From: Paramecium tetraurelia
Taxonomy: Eukaryota; Ciliophora; Oligohymenophorea; Peniculida; Parameciidae
DNA length: 64,000 nt
Assembly (NCBI RefSeq): GCF_000165425.1
Contig: NW_001799255.1
Coordinates: forward strand, 186,001 to 250,000
Reading direction: 5' to 3'
Shown here: positions 48,739 to 59,114 of the stretch, one piece after another
Layout of the letters: every line of letters begins with the position of its first letter
How positions within the stretch are numbered: position 1 is the stretch's first letter
The notes under the pieces: generated by a model
The model's input: the letters and a program-made list of their open reading frames with translations, nothing else
The model's database searches: none
What the model was told of the DNA's origin: nothing
Translations under genes and position numbers: made by a program

Positions 48739-50875
48739 ATGTAAGGAATAGTAACTGAGTAATTTGCAGGGACTTTGAATCATGCATTTCGGGAACTTAT
48801 TAGAAGATAACTACATTCTATGAAAGAGTTCGATGAGCTTAGTGCTGAATTTTAGAAACATACTGACAAGATGAAGATCACTCAAACCTATTAACCAATG
48901 ATTGAGATATTTACATAAATAAATAAATGGATGATTGATAGATTGGAAAAGGGACAACATTTCACTGACTAGATCATGACTCAAAAGAAGACTTATGAGA
49001 CCATTGCATAACAGGAAAGAAGTGTGTGTTTAGAGATCTGTAAATTGGATTTAAATCGTTTGAACAGTCTGAAACAGTGTTTCTTTCATTATCAATAATA
49101 GTATATTATTGATAATATGTGTTAGTCTGAAGAAAGAATGGCAAAGGGACTTTGTGGAATACCAATTGCTGTATTTAACATGCCAAGAATATTAATTAGA
49201 CTATCCTCAATTATTAGCTGCAATCTAAAAGTTAGAGGATAAGAACAACTTACTCTTGGACCTGTTTAAGTCACACAACAAAGAAAGAGGATTCCTGTAT
49301 TAATTTTATTTAAAATACGCAAAATTGAGAGTGTAATACTTTGAAGCCACTAAATATAACGGTGAACAATTGAAAAAGTTGGCAGTCATTATTCAAAGAA
49401 ACAGCAATGGTTTGGTTAATATGATTTAGAATGACTAAACACTTCAGCATGATTAACTTCTATTAGAGTTGTAGAAATCAATAAGTTTCCATGTTGAAAT
49501 TCATTAGGAAATATTGGATATCCTCAATTAACTAATTAAATTCGCTGAACAATCCAATGATAGTCTAAAATCCAAATACACGAAGTATATGCAATTAGTA
49601 TTAGAAATGCAATCAACTTCGAATCAAACCAATTTCCATGATTGTAAATTAATAATACTATTAGATTCGCAGTTTTGATGCAGCAAATGAGTCTTACTCT
49701 ATCAGGCATGGTGTAATCCAATATTGTAAGAGATAGATGCTTCAATAATTTTATTATTGAATTAAGTGAACTCATTCATTTTAGAATTAATAATTTGAAT
49801 TGTAAAGCTAATGATAACTTAAAAGAAGCTGTCCAACAATATAATAAGAGTAGTTATAGTCTTACTTATTTAAGATTAACAATTGCATCATCAAATGAGA
49901 GGAGAGTAGTAATGGAATGATATGCTCTTGAGACAAAAAGAGATTTATGAGAGACAATTGAAAGAATATTAAAATGTGTTGTAATTCAGAAAGCAAAGCT
50001 ATTTAAAGGATCAGAGCAGATTTTGCAATAACCCAAAGGTTATCAATCTCTCCTCTTTAGATTTGCCATTGACAGCCAAAGAATTCTTTAAGTTGTTTCT
50101 TAGCAGTGATGAATAAAACTTCTTTGCTCATTCAAAACTAATGTAATGAAGGAAATCTAAGTGAAATATACTCAATACGAACCTGCTCCACCCAGTTTCT
50201 TTGTCCATGAGGAGAACTTCGATATTAAAGAACTGATCGATCAATGTTGTGCCAGCAAAAGAGTTATTACTTATAAATAGCCTAACCGAGATAAACTCAA
50301 AATATTCAGTCCAGAATATGTTAATTGTAAATGTGAATAGTTTGTTTACTTCATATGTGATGCTGAAATCATGGTTGAACAAGAGGTTTTCAATGATGCA
50401 AATCAATATTGCTCTCTCAGAAAATACATGCATATTATTCAAACCAATAATAATGAAGTCACTTTACAGTACTCTTATATTTATTCATCTTAGTTATGGC
50501 TACTACAAGCATGAACTGAAGTTTAATATATTTGGATTACTTGATTACTTTTCAAATTCAGAAGAAAAGGATATCTATGAATAATAATTATAGCCTGCCA
50601 TGGTTAAATGTGTTCAATAATATTTATAAAATAAAGAAAATCTTAAGGAAGAAAGAAAAAGACAATTTATTCTCAATAATAATATAGATTATATGCTTAA
50701 CCAATAAAGTGAAGTCAATCCATAGCCGTTTTAACCAAATATTCCATTCATTAAATAAGCAAACTAATTGGCATCTAACAAATGGACGATGGCCAATATG
50801 TTAAGTTAGGAGAGTCTTATGAAATTAATATTTTTATTACTCCTTCTGAATTTTTTCAAACCACAAGTAGTTTGA
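48739..50875 (+). CDS. LAM/Sip3-like protein: BAR-like N-terminus, VASt domain, C-terminal membrane anchor
   Basis: LAM/Aster proteins move sterol at ER-plasma membrane contacts. ATG 48739 starts a long helical region (AFRELIRRQLHSMKEFDELS ... LEKGQHFTDQIMTQ) resembling a BAR domain. A 25-nt intron (GTATAT...GTTAG) continues it (LKKEWQRDFVEYQLLYL). A poorly resolved middle may hold a PH/GRAM fold. A VASt domain follows (LPLTAKEFFKLFLSSDEQNF; ASKRVITYKQPNRDK; CEQFVYFICDAEIMVEQEV; YMHIIQTNNNEVTLQ). The protein ends in a hydrophobic helix (LMKLIFLLLLLNFF) before TGA 50873, a tail anchor. The order BAR-PH-VASt-TM is that of yeast Sip3/Lam. VASt is fairly sure; BAR is inferred. Confidence 0.72.
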
Positions 50876-51534
50876 TATATAGTTATTTATTACAGAATAT
50901 ATCAATTATTATTCAAATAAAAATTCATTAAATAATAAATGATTCTAATATCTCACATTTTCTATTACTCTTTCATATTGTATTTTTAATTATACCCAAT
51001 TTTTTAATAATTTTAGTAAAGAAATTTTTCTATAAAATATAAATTAAACTCTTCTAGTGCTTTTTTTTAAATTATTTCCATATATATTTTTATATTGAAT
51101 GTTAGACTAGAACCGCCTTATCTACTATATAAAAAAATGTTAATCTTTAACATAATAAATGTAATTAAGAAAGATGAAATTGAAAATATAAACAAAATTT
51201 TATAAATTACTCAATGTATCCATTATACTAAAACAAGGCATCTAAAAACATTTGAACTGAACTTCTCGCTTTTCTTTAGCAAACTCCATGTTGTTTCCTA
51301 TTTCAATAAGCGTTACAACCTCTTAAATAAAATCAGTTTATCAAAAGATTTTTCTCATTATGGTAATTCTTCAAAAATCTTACAATAGAGTGTTATGTAT
51401 TGATAAAAAATTAAATACAGCTTATAAAATCAAGAAATTTAGAATTATTTAAATTTTGTAATTCTGTTCATTAATGTACATAATATGTATATAAATATGT
51501 GGAATATTATTTGAAAAACCAAATTATTATTAAT
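50876..51534. other. AT-rich spacer
   Basis: No supported gene on either strand. It lies between the LAM-like and LITAF genes, both on plus, and should include the LITAF promoter. Confidence 0.4.
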
Positions 51535-52020
51535 ATGTCTCATTTAGTTCACTCTCAACTGAATGAATCTGAAATACAGTAAATAACCTACCCAAATCTA
51601 GCAGAAGTGAGATATGAGGAAAACACGGATAAAGTATTCGTAGGAATTCCTACTCAAAATCATTATATTTAAAGTGGTAATAAATTCTATAAAATTTTAG
51701 GCATTCCACTTCCAACAGGTTTCCTTGTCACTCCTGTGTATAATACAGATTCAAATGGAACTAATGTGCCATATGATGCTCAAGGATCAATAATTCCTAT
51801 CTAAATATAGTGTAAATTCTGCAAGAGGTCTGGAACTACTCTAATGTAACATAGAGCTGGTCCATAAACTTGGATTGTAGCATTTTTCATTTTTATATTT
51901 TTCTTGCCTCTTGTTTTTCTACCCTTTGTATTGAAAAGTTGCAAAGATAAAGTTCACTATTGTCCTAACTGCGGATAATGTGTCGGCAAAAAGAAATTCA
52001 AACTCTGTAACAGTGATTGA
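51535..52020 (+). CDS. LITAF-domain (LPS-induced TNF factor/SIMPLE) protein
   Basis: LITAF proteins sit as monotopic zinc-binding proteins on the cytosolic face of late endosomes and lysosomes. The 161-aa frame has a disordered N-terminus, then the whole LITAF domain: CKFCKRSGTTLMQHRAG, a hydrophobic in-plane helix (WIVAFFIFIFFLPLVFLPFV), then SCKDKVHYCPNCGQCVGKKK. The first CxxC and the HYCPNC pair provide the zinc site. The length (162 codons) fits the family. A 27-nt stretch bounded by GT and TTTTAG near 51670-51700 could be an in-frame intron, which would shorten the N-terminus without changing the frame. Confidence 0.88.
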
Positions 52021-52185
52021 TATTTATATTGTTTTAAGACTTACAAGATATATTAAATGCACCATTAATTAAAAAATAGATCATATATCATTAAGATACT
52101 CTATTCTTATATGACCTCAATAATATCATTAAAAAATTAATATTAAAAGTATAAAAAAATAAGGATATTATAAGAAAACAGTTTG

Positions 52186-54523
52186 TCAATTTATCGAATC
52201 TTCATTTTCATCATCTTTGTCTTCATCATCATCTTCTTCTTCACTAATTATCTGTTAAGTATCTTAAATATACTCATCTTCTGAGTTAATTTAAACTTAC
52301 ATTTATTTATTAACAGAGTTAAGCTTAGGAATCACTTATTGTATTTCTCTCCTCCATAAGACCCTAAATAAATTATAAATATTACTGATGAGTAAATACT
52401 ATTTCATCTTAGTCCTGCTAAAATATAAAATTTGGATGGTTGATTTTACTTGAATTTGGTTTCCCAATTTTGTAATCATCTATTTTTACATCATAAACAT
52501 ATTCAGAAGCTAATAAAATATCAAAAATATCTTGACATTTTTACTTCAACTTATCTTCTATACTTATTAATTTTTGATTAATAATCTATTAGTAATTAAT
52601 ACCACCATTATCAGGATTGTTATTCGGCAAAGCTTTAGAATCAACCTAACTGTCTTAGACCTCTGCCGGTATTTATATCTATTCATTGACTTTTATTTCT
52701 TATTTTTATTCCGGAATTGCTGAATTATTTAAATTCTGTCTTTACTTTGTGAAGGACCTTGGAGAATTCCTTTTTGAATCCCACAACTCAGCTGCTTCCT
52801 TTATTTCACTGATATGTTTGCCATTCACAATTAAATTTAGAGGCTTCTATTAAATTTTAGTCTAATTTTATATAGAATTTTCAATTGTTTACTCTTAATA
52901 CTATATTCTTTATTATTCTTAGTTATATTCATACAACTATTATTTTTTAGCTCTAATTATTTCATAAATTTCTTTCATATTTGTAGTATCATCAGCAGGT
53001 CTTAAACTGAAAGTCTTTAGAATTGCTTATTTTGGTTGAGCAAGTATAATTGGTTCTTCAATTTATAATATAGTATTTTCAGATTATCCCCTTGAAAAAA
53101 TTTTGGGTTTGAATAATTAATTAAATTCTCTTAGCTTTTTTATAATTTTTTATCTTCGCTGTTTTTCATTTTCTTTTTGTAACGGATCTTATTCTTCTTC
53201 ATCAATTTAAGCTTAATTTGTAATTTTCTGTTTCTCTTTCTTTCTTCTTCTAGTATCATCACTATCTTTAATATTAGAATTTTTTAAAGAAGAATCCACT
53301 ATTTCTGAGAGACTAGATTAATCTGATTGATTTCTATCGTTTTTAGGTTGTTAATTCTTCTTTCTTTATCTACTTTTTTTATTAGAAACTTTCTTCTCAG
53401 GGATAATCTATTCGATTTGTGAGGTTTCCTCCTTAATGATTTCTTACTAATGAACAATAGTTGGTTCTGTCATAATCAAATCTTCAGTTTAACTGATAGC
53501 AGCCTCCACAATGGGTTCATGAATTTCACTAGTTTTATGACTCAATATTTTTGGAGTAGTTCTTTTGGATTGTTGAATTTCTTAGATGATATGATCTGCA
53601 ATGATTTCTAATTTATTTTCAAGAAAGCTATCTATAGTATCTTCTTTGATTTAATAATATTCATTGTAATCACTCATTTAAATGATATACTTTTCTGGTA
53701 TTTTAATAGTGAAGGCTTTTTCATGAATTCTAGTTACAATTTCTGCATATTATTCTATCATTGTTGACATTCTAAATCATAATATGAATGTACTTCAAAT
53801 CATAGTTGAATCTGTCATCCTTTAGAAACGTTTCCATTTATTTTAATAATCTCTATTGAATAAGTTCACTTGAAATTACTTATTTAGTAACAATCTTATT
53901 ATTTCCAAGAATAAATATTTCCATAGCCTTCATGGATTTTTCTAAGAATTAATTAAATCAAAAGGTATACTTTCAGTCTTGACTGTGTACTTGTTAGAAC
54001 ATAGAGATTTATTCAACAATTCCTCATTTTTTACTTATTGGAGTAATTCCAATTCCTTTAATGAAGAAGTTAATTTACTACTCATTATATTTGATTTCTA
54101 GTTGTTTTTTTTGAGGTAGGCATCAACCTTCTTTTTGAAATCTGAAACCATAAGTTTAGTTTAAAGTTCATTATATTTAGAAAAGCTTAATTCTTGATTA
54201 CTATGGATTGATAATGGTAGTAGTACATAGGGGTTTTTGAAATGTCTTTATTTTCTTTGACATTATATATTGTAGTATGATTATAGTAGTCGTTTGGATC
54301 ATCCTTCTTATTGGAGAGGGCATGCTTGGATCAGAATAACAAAATTTAATTACCAGTTTTTGTTAAGCTAAATTTTTTTTCGTTCGCGAAGTACGCATTT
54401 CCTAAGAGAGACTAAGTTAAAACTCTCTGTGTACTTTAAATAGTGATTGTTATTAAGATTGGGTAATCGATTGTAACGAGTAGGTTTAATCCCCAAATAC
54501 TCTACACTAAATTGTTAATTCAT
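52186..54523 (-). CDS. Large hypothetical protein, basic/Gln-rich with acidic tail
   Basis: ATG 54523 (MNQQFSVEYLGIKPTRYNRL) joins through several short introns: 23 nt (GTACAC...CTTAG), 28 nt after LAQQKL, 26 nt (GTACTA...CATAG) and 22 nt (GTACAT...TTTAG). The reading includes KKDDPNDYYNHTTIYNVK, ELSFSKYNELQTKLMVSDFK and HEKAFTIKIPEKYIIQMSDY. The middle is K/Q/E-rich and helical (KQRRQKIIKKLREFNQLFKP). The last exon is strongly acidic (QIISEEEDDDEDKDDENEDS), ending at TGA 52186. No family is recognised. A nuclear or scaffold protein would fit the composition; that is only a guess. Confidence 0.65.
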
Positions 54524-55449
54524 ATTATTAATTAAATTAATTACAAGAATTTTATGTCCATTCCTTATAATTGGGGATGTACCTAAATGGGGATTATTCT
54601 AAAATTTATAACTTGAAATTTCAATTTATCATTTGTAATCAACATGGATAAAAATAAATAGTAGATAACAAATTTCAATTGAATGAGCCTATAAATTATT
54701 TTATGAAAGAGATTGTATTAGATTTTTACAAAAAATTGACACTTGAAATTAAAGCTTAAAGTAAAAGGAGAAATGAAAAGTAAGATGCCCAACTATCTAT
54801 CATTAATTGAACTGCTTCAATCTCTTTAAACCAAAAAATGATAAAATATTTAATGTTTGAAAGAATGATATATAATAAATATAAGGTAGAGCATATCCTA
54901 TTTTTGAAAGTAACTATTTAAATATATAGTTTATATATTTTCTTTGTAAAATAATGTTATTTTATACAGCACTTTAACACAAAAATAGATTTCAGCTTAA
55001 CTGTTTACTAATGACCAAAAGAGTCGATAACAAGCATGTTACTTATCATATTTATAATTAGATCAGATTTATCTATTGAGAATTGCAAAAATATCTTGGA
55101 TATTATTATCATATTTTATAAATGCATTTCATTCACTTGCTGAGTGTTCTCGTTTTTAACACTATACTTTAAACTTAAACAGCATGGCCTAAAATTCATA
55201 GTCAATTGTAAAGATTTAGACTCAACAAGAAGATAAACAAATGAGATACAAAAGATAAGTAGATAGCCTAATTTATGCTTTAATAGAATTACACATGGTG
55301 CCATTCTTACATATTTTATTTTAGTAATATTGTTATTCCTATATTTATATTTATAGAATTAATCTTATTTATAATTTTGTATTGTGCTCAAATTTATCTC
55401 GCTTGGACTTTATTTTAATAAAATATTTAATTATTAAATTTGTGGTGAA
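54524..55449. other. AT-rich spacer around the doubtful ORF
   Basis: Apart from the ORF listed at 54675-55304 nothing gene-like is seen. It should contain the promoters of the genes starting at 54523 (minus) and 55450 (plus). Confidence 0.35.
54675..55304 (-). CDS. Doubtful 209-aa ORF with hydrophobic N-terminus
   Basis: The frame from ATG 55304 stays free of TGA for 210 codons, longer than expected by chance here, and begins like a signal peptide or anchor (LGYLLIFCISFVYLLVES). The rest is Ile/Phe/Lys/Asn-rich with no motif, as translated A/T-rich spacer often is. It lies alone in a 900-bp gap. I cannot tell a fast-evolving gene from an accidental open frame. Confidence 0.25.
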
Positions 55450-56686
55450 ATGAGCAAAGTAGAGAACAAAAAAATATTCGCTTTGATGACAGGAGCAGCA
55501 GTCTTAACTGGGACCAGCATTCTGCTTTACAGATTTTTGAAGAAGACAGATGGGTATGTATCTTTAAATATGGAATAGGAAGACAATTATTGATCCTTAG
55601 GTTATTGACAGGGAAACTATCATCAAAATTTTAAAGGAATTAAAGAAGGAGCTTTTCACTGTATTTCAAAATTTTGCAGCTGTTGCTATTAATATTAAAC
55701 AATAATCAATGGGAAGGGCCAGACCTGAAGATATCAAAATGATGCTCTTGGAATAGCGTAAGACTTGCAATATCTAATGTAGCTATGTTTAGAGGGGAGA
55801 TCGAGTAAGTCGAAGAAATGGTATACAACTAATTTAGAATCACAAAATAACAGGTTGAGCACTATTGCCAAAATGTCTATCGTGATGACCCAACAATCAA
55901 AGAGTTACAAAAGCAAATGAAGGAGTCTTTCGATAGATCTTTTTCAGGCTAATCTCCAGATCCTAAAACTGATATCCCAGCCTTTCTTACAGCTGATACA
56001 ACTTTTGAAATTCTTGAGAAAGTAATGACTGAAAGTGCCTTGAAATTAAATGAGAAATTGCTAGAATTACAAGATAGAGGTGAATAAATCAATTTCTAAA
56101 GTCCCAAAATGATGGAAATTATGCAATCTCTTAAAATGGACAGTTCTAAGTAAAATCTTTAACTCATACTAGAAAGGATATCTTAGAATAGTATGGATTG
56201 AATAAATTTGAAGATCCAGGAAGCAAAATTTTATAATATGCCACCTAAGTTTATAGTCAATAAGCAAATAGCAGTTTCAATCTTAAAATGAAGCAATTAG
56301 ATATGAAATATTAATCTATCATGGAATAACTCATCATGCAAGGACCCATGAGTAATGAAGAATTGAAACAAAGAATGGAATAAGTTCCATAATAATAAGC
56401 ACAATTCCCATTCTAAGGTGCTCAATAACCACAAATCCCTCCAAAACATGAAGAATAGAAATAACAAGAAGAATAACCCAAAGAAGTAGCATAGGTAAAT
56501 GTAAATGAGGAACCTGAAATATAGAATTAAGAAGCTTAAGAGTAATAATAAGAATAATAATAATAATAAGAATAATAATAATAACAATAATAAGAAGCAG
56601 AAGGAGAATAACATGCAAATCAACCCTAAGATCAACCAGTTCCAGAATAATAATAGGTTTAGCCAGAAAACCAAGAACTCAACTGA
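55450..56686 (+). CDS. Membrane-anchored helical protein with polyglutamine tail
   Basis: ATG 55450 gives a short leader and one hydrophobic segment (IFALMTGAAVLTGTSILLYR) followed by basic FLKKT, so an N-terminal anchor is likely. After a 25-nt intron the protein is helical and charged (ILKELKKELFTVFQNFAAVA; MMLLEQ | MFRGEIEQVEEMVY). A third and fourth exon follow across introns GTAAGA...TGTAG and GTAAAA...ACTAG (23 nt). The tail is Pro/Gln/Glu-rich with a long Gln run (about 56538-56597) and ends at TGA 56684. No family is recognised. The anchor plus coiled helices could suit an organelle-surface protein; this is inference. Confidence 0.7.
56538..56597 (+). repeat. Polyglutamine tract (mixed TAA/CAA with GAA)
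   Basis: Runs of TAA codons interrupted by GAA and CAA, read as Gln and Glu in this code. Leu/Ile-rich frames on the opposite strand across 56297-56674 are shadows of this tract. Confidence 0.9.
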
Positions 56687-56730
56687 GTATTTTTATTACA
56701 AATATGATCAATATTAATATTAATTATTTG

Positions 56731-56973
56731 ATGAATTCCCAAATATCTGGTATTTTAAAAGCATCCAAAAAAGATATCCAGACCTCATAGAGATGCGATA
56801 AATTTAAGAACATAATTGCTTAAGGATCAAAAAAACATAGAATTGCATTCATAGATGAGATAGACAAATAATAATCTCTGATCTAAGTGCATGAGGTAGA
56901 GAACTGGAAAATATACAATGTCGAAGAACCTTTATAAGATGCTAAATAATCCTGCGGATGTATTATCATTTGA
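56731..56973 (+). CDS. Small protein with possible C-terminal CaaX motif, 80 aa
   Basis: A continuous 81-codon frame, 44 bp after the polyQ gene. The core is KKHRIAFIDEIDKQQSL then IQVHEVENWKIYNVEE, an R-I-A-F-I-D pattern that could be a PP1-docking (RVxF-like) site. The C-terminus is CGCIII, so the last four residues C-I-I-I fit a prenylation (CaaX) box and the preceding cysteine could be acylated. A lipid-anchored regulator is therefore possible. The family is not named; both functional hints are inference. Confidence 0.55.
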
Positions 56974-57868
56974 TTGTATATCATAAATTCACTTCTACAT
57001 ATCTCACATACCTAATTTATTACATTTCTCTGGCCAATCCATTCTTCAACTAATTCTTATTTGCTTCCATGAATATACCTCAGCTTAGACATAAAAAATC
57101 ACCTTGAGGAACTAAGTGTTATTTATTTCATAATTTATAGTCGCAATTAAGTTCTATACTAAGTCTATATATTTAAACCTAAATCAAATTTGATAAAGAC
57201 ATCATTTTCTCATTTAGTCTCGGATGAAGAGCTTAAATAATTTTATTTCATGACCATTCAAATTCACCAATAAAAAAATCATCTTATTTTATAAATATTT
57301 TTGTCATGAATTCGAAGGTTACATTCAATTTCTCAGTTATAATACTAAAATTAAGAATATATTTAAATTCCATGAAAATTCACTATAATAATATTAGAAT
57401 TTAAGCATGATTTCAATTTATTTACCCTTTTTATTTAAAATACATCTGAAATTCATTTTGAAATAGTTAGAATTATAAAATTACTTTTATATATATATTT
57501 TGGTTATTAATATATTTTAATTAAATTTCAAAATATTTGGAATTTTTGGTTCAATTTCCATGTTGAGTTTATTGTATTTGGTAGTGATACTAATTATATA
57601 TATATATTAAAAAAAAAGTATGTTAAACTAATTAATCTAAAATTTTATCATTTTTTCTGATTTAATTTTGTTTTGTTCTGGCAAGGAAGAATCAAAGGAT
57701 ACACTTTTGGAATGAATAACTCTGTAAAATGGATAAGTTCTCACAATTTTCAATAAACTTTAAATAATAATCATGAAATGACTCATAAATGATAAATCTT
57801 AAATCACAATATAGATACTGAAATTTGAATCGTTTTGTTTTTGTATTGCATTAAATATATAAAATAAA
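56974..57868. other. AT-rich spacer
   Basis: Strongly A/T-biased with (TA)n near 57596-57610 and an A run after it. No gene-like frame on either strand. Confidence 0.4.
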
Positions 57869-58174
57869 ATGAATGAATAATAATAGCCTCCCAGAGAAAC
57901 ACTAAATGCTTTTCAACATATCAAAATTATCAAAAGGATCATTATAGAGATATCAATAATACAATTATCGATTGAATCAATTAGACCTATTATTAAAAGG
58001 AGTAGCCATTCTTAGATTAAAATAGCACACTAAAATTAGAGTAAAAGGTTCAGATTCATTATGAAACATAAAAATTAGATGATAAAGTGGTGTTGGAAAA
58101 ATTCTTAAAATTAGAAAGGATGATTCATAAGCAGACTTAGCTAAAAGAAACCCTCATAAAAAACCATGATTTGA
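57869..58174 (+). CDS. Possible SAP30-like (Sin3-binding) small protein, frame unresolved
   Basis: Three overlapping frames give protein-like pieces: QPPRETLNAFQHIK, then ISKLSKGSLQRYQQYNYRLN with QLDLLL, then LKLEQKVQIHYETQKLDDKV and VLEKFLKLERM. The middle and last pieces resemble the SAP30 Sin3-binding pattern (LSKLxxxxLRRYxxxYxL ... VxxHFxxxxLxxxxVxxxFxxxxK), which links to histone deacetylase complexes. No GT...AG pair joining them was found, so either small sequence errors or unusual introns are present. The 3' end faces the next gene; the end given is approximate. Confidence 0.35.
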
Positions 58175-58184
58175 TTATAAATGA

Positions 58185-58520
58185 TCAGAAATCCAAACTT
58201 TGTTTTTTTAATTATATAAGCCCTTTTAATGGTTGCAGCTTTGTTAGGGTTTTCCTTAAATTGATTAGGTCCTCGATTTATTCCAAATTTTTTAACTGTT
58301 CTTCGTATTTTTGAGTTTAAAGGGTAGGATCAATGATTTTCAAAACTGAGATTTGGGATTCAATCATGCCCACAATAGCTCCTTTATTCCATCCTTTTGT
58401 GTATGAATCGTTGTATATATTGGTGTCAACTTTAGCTTTTCCTTCTGTAACCCCTTTTAAGAATGCCTATTCTGCGATTTGATTAGGGATGAATGCAATA
58501 TTATCAAAATCATCATTCAT
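58185..58520 (-). CDS. LTO1/Yae1-like protein (deca-GX3 motif), 111 aa
   Basis: LTO1 and Yae1 form an adaptor that delivers Fe-S clusters to the ribosome-recycling ATPase ABCE1. The continuous 112-codon frame opens MNDDFDNIAFIPNQIAEQAF, then has spaced glycines (FLKGVTEGKAK ... YTKGWNKGAIVGMIESQ) resembling the deca-GX3 repeat with some glycines lost. A helical C-terminus follows (YEEQLKNLEQIEDLINLRK; TLTKLQPLKGLIQLKKQS). Length suits LTO1. The match is by pattern only, so confidence is moderate. Its start lies 16 bp after the stop of the next gene on the same strand. Confidence 0.5.
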
Positions 58521-58536
58521 AATTTATATATATTGA

Positions 58537-59080
58537 TCATTTCTTCAATTCTAAATATTCAGCATAAGTTATTTAGGCTTTAGATGTTTCAAAAGTAGTC
58601 AAATCAATCTTCTCCAATACGTTTTAGTAATTCTTCCATATCATGCTTTTCCTATCAAATGTTGCAAAGTTGTATTCATATTCCACTCTCCTTCGGCTGC
58701 TTCTTCGGGTAGAAATGTAGCTCCATATTCTAAAAAGGATTAGATAAATTGATTGTCATTCAACACTTCTTTACCTCTCTTAGAAAGCTATTATACTTGT
58801 TTTTTTCCCTACTTGCTATTGATTCCATTTTTTGCCTTTCTAAGTGTTGACCAAAAATCTCACTCCAACATCTAAAAAAATTAATTCTTTGGTCTATATT
58901 GAAGGGAACCTATTATCCTAAAGGCAGTTAGATAGGTATATTTTGATAATTGTTAACTCAAAGTGCAAGGGCAAAATGTTCCTATGCAATCTCTAAAATT
59001 TTGTTTGTTCGCATAATTAGTCACAAATACAGGCGTATCAAAATCTTAGAAGGTTGGCTTAGGCACATCTTATTTTTGTA
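58537..59080 (-). CDS. Hypothetical protein with short TGA-containing introns
   Basis: The first exon reads VPKPTFQDFDTPVFVTNYAN, FRDCIGTFCPCTLSQQ, LTAFRIIGSLQYRPKNQFFQ. A 30-nt intron (GTTGGA...CTTAG) containing an in-frame TGA leads to KAKNGINSKQGKKQVQQLSK, EVLNDNQFIQSFLEYGATFL and PEEAAEGE. A 35-nt intron (GTGGAA...GATAG) then leads to KSMIWKNYQNVLEKIDLTTF and QITYAEYLELKK, stop at 58537. The CPC pair and compact size are the only notable features; no family is recognised. The start codon was not found and should lie shortly before 59080; the gene is divergent from the one starting at 59115. Confidence 0.5.
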
Positions 59081-59114
59081 AGGATGAAATCAGGACATCA
59101 AAACAATAAGCTCA

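Noticed and set aside
50128-50442. 104-codon minus-strand frame
   Set aside because: Antisense to the VASt domain, which has clear family motifs on the plus strand.
54370-54420. GC-richer patch near 54380 as a possible ncRNA
   Set aside because: It is explained by exon sequence of the minus-strand gene 52186-54523 (the MRTSRTKK region).
56297-56674. Leu/Ile-rich membrane-protein-like frames on the minus strand
   Set aside because: Antisense of the polyglutamine tract and Gln-rich tail of the plus-strand gene.
57590-57620. (TA)n run as a possible IES or transposon end
   Set aside because: Simple A/T repeat without inverted ends, target-site duplication or coding content; IESs are absent from macronuclear DNA.
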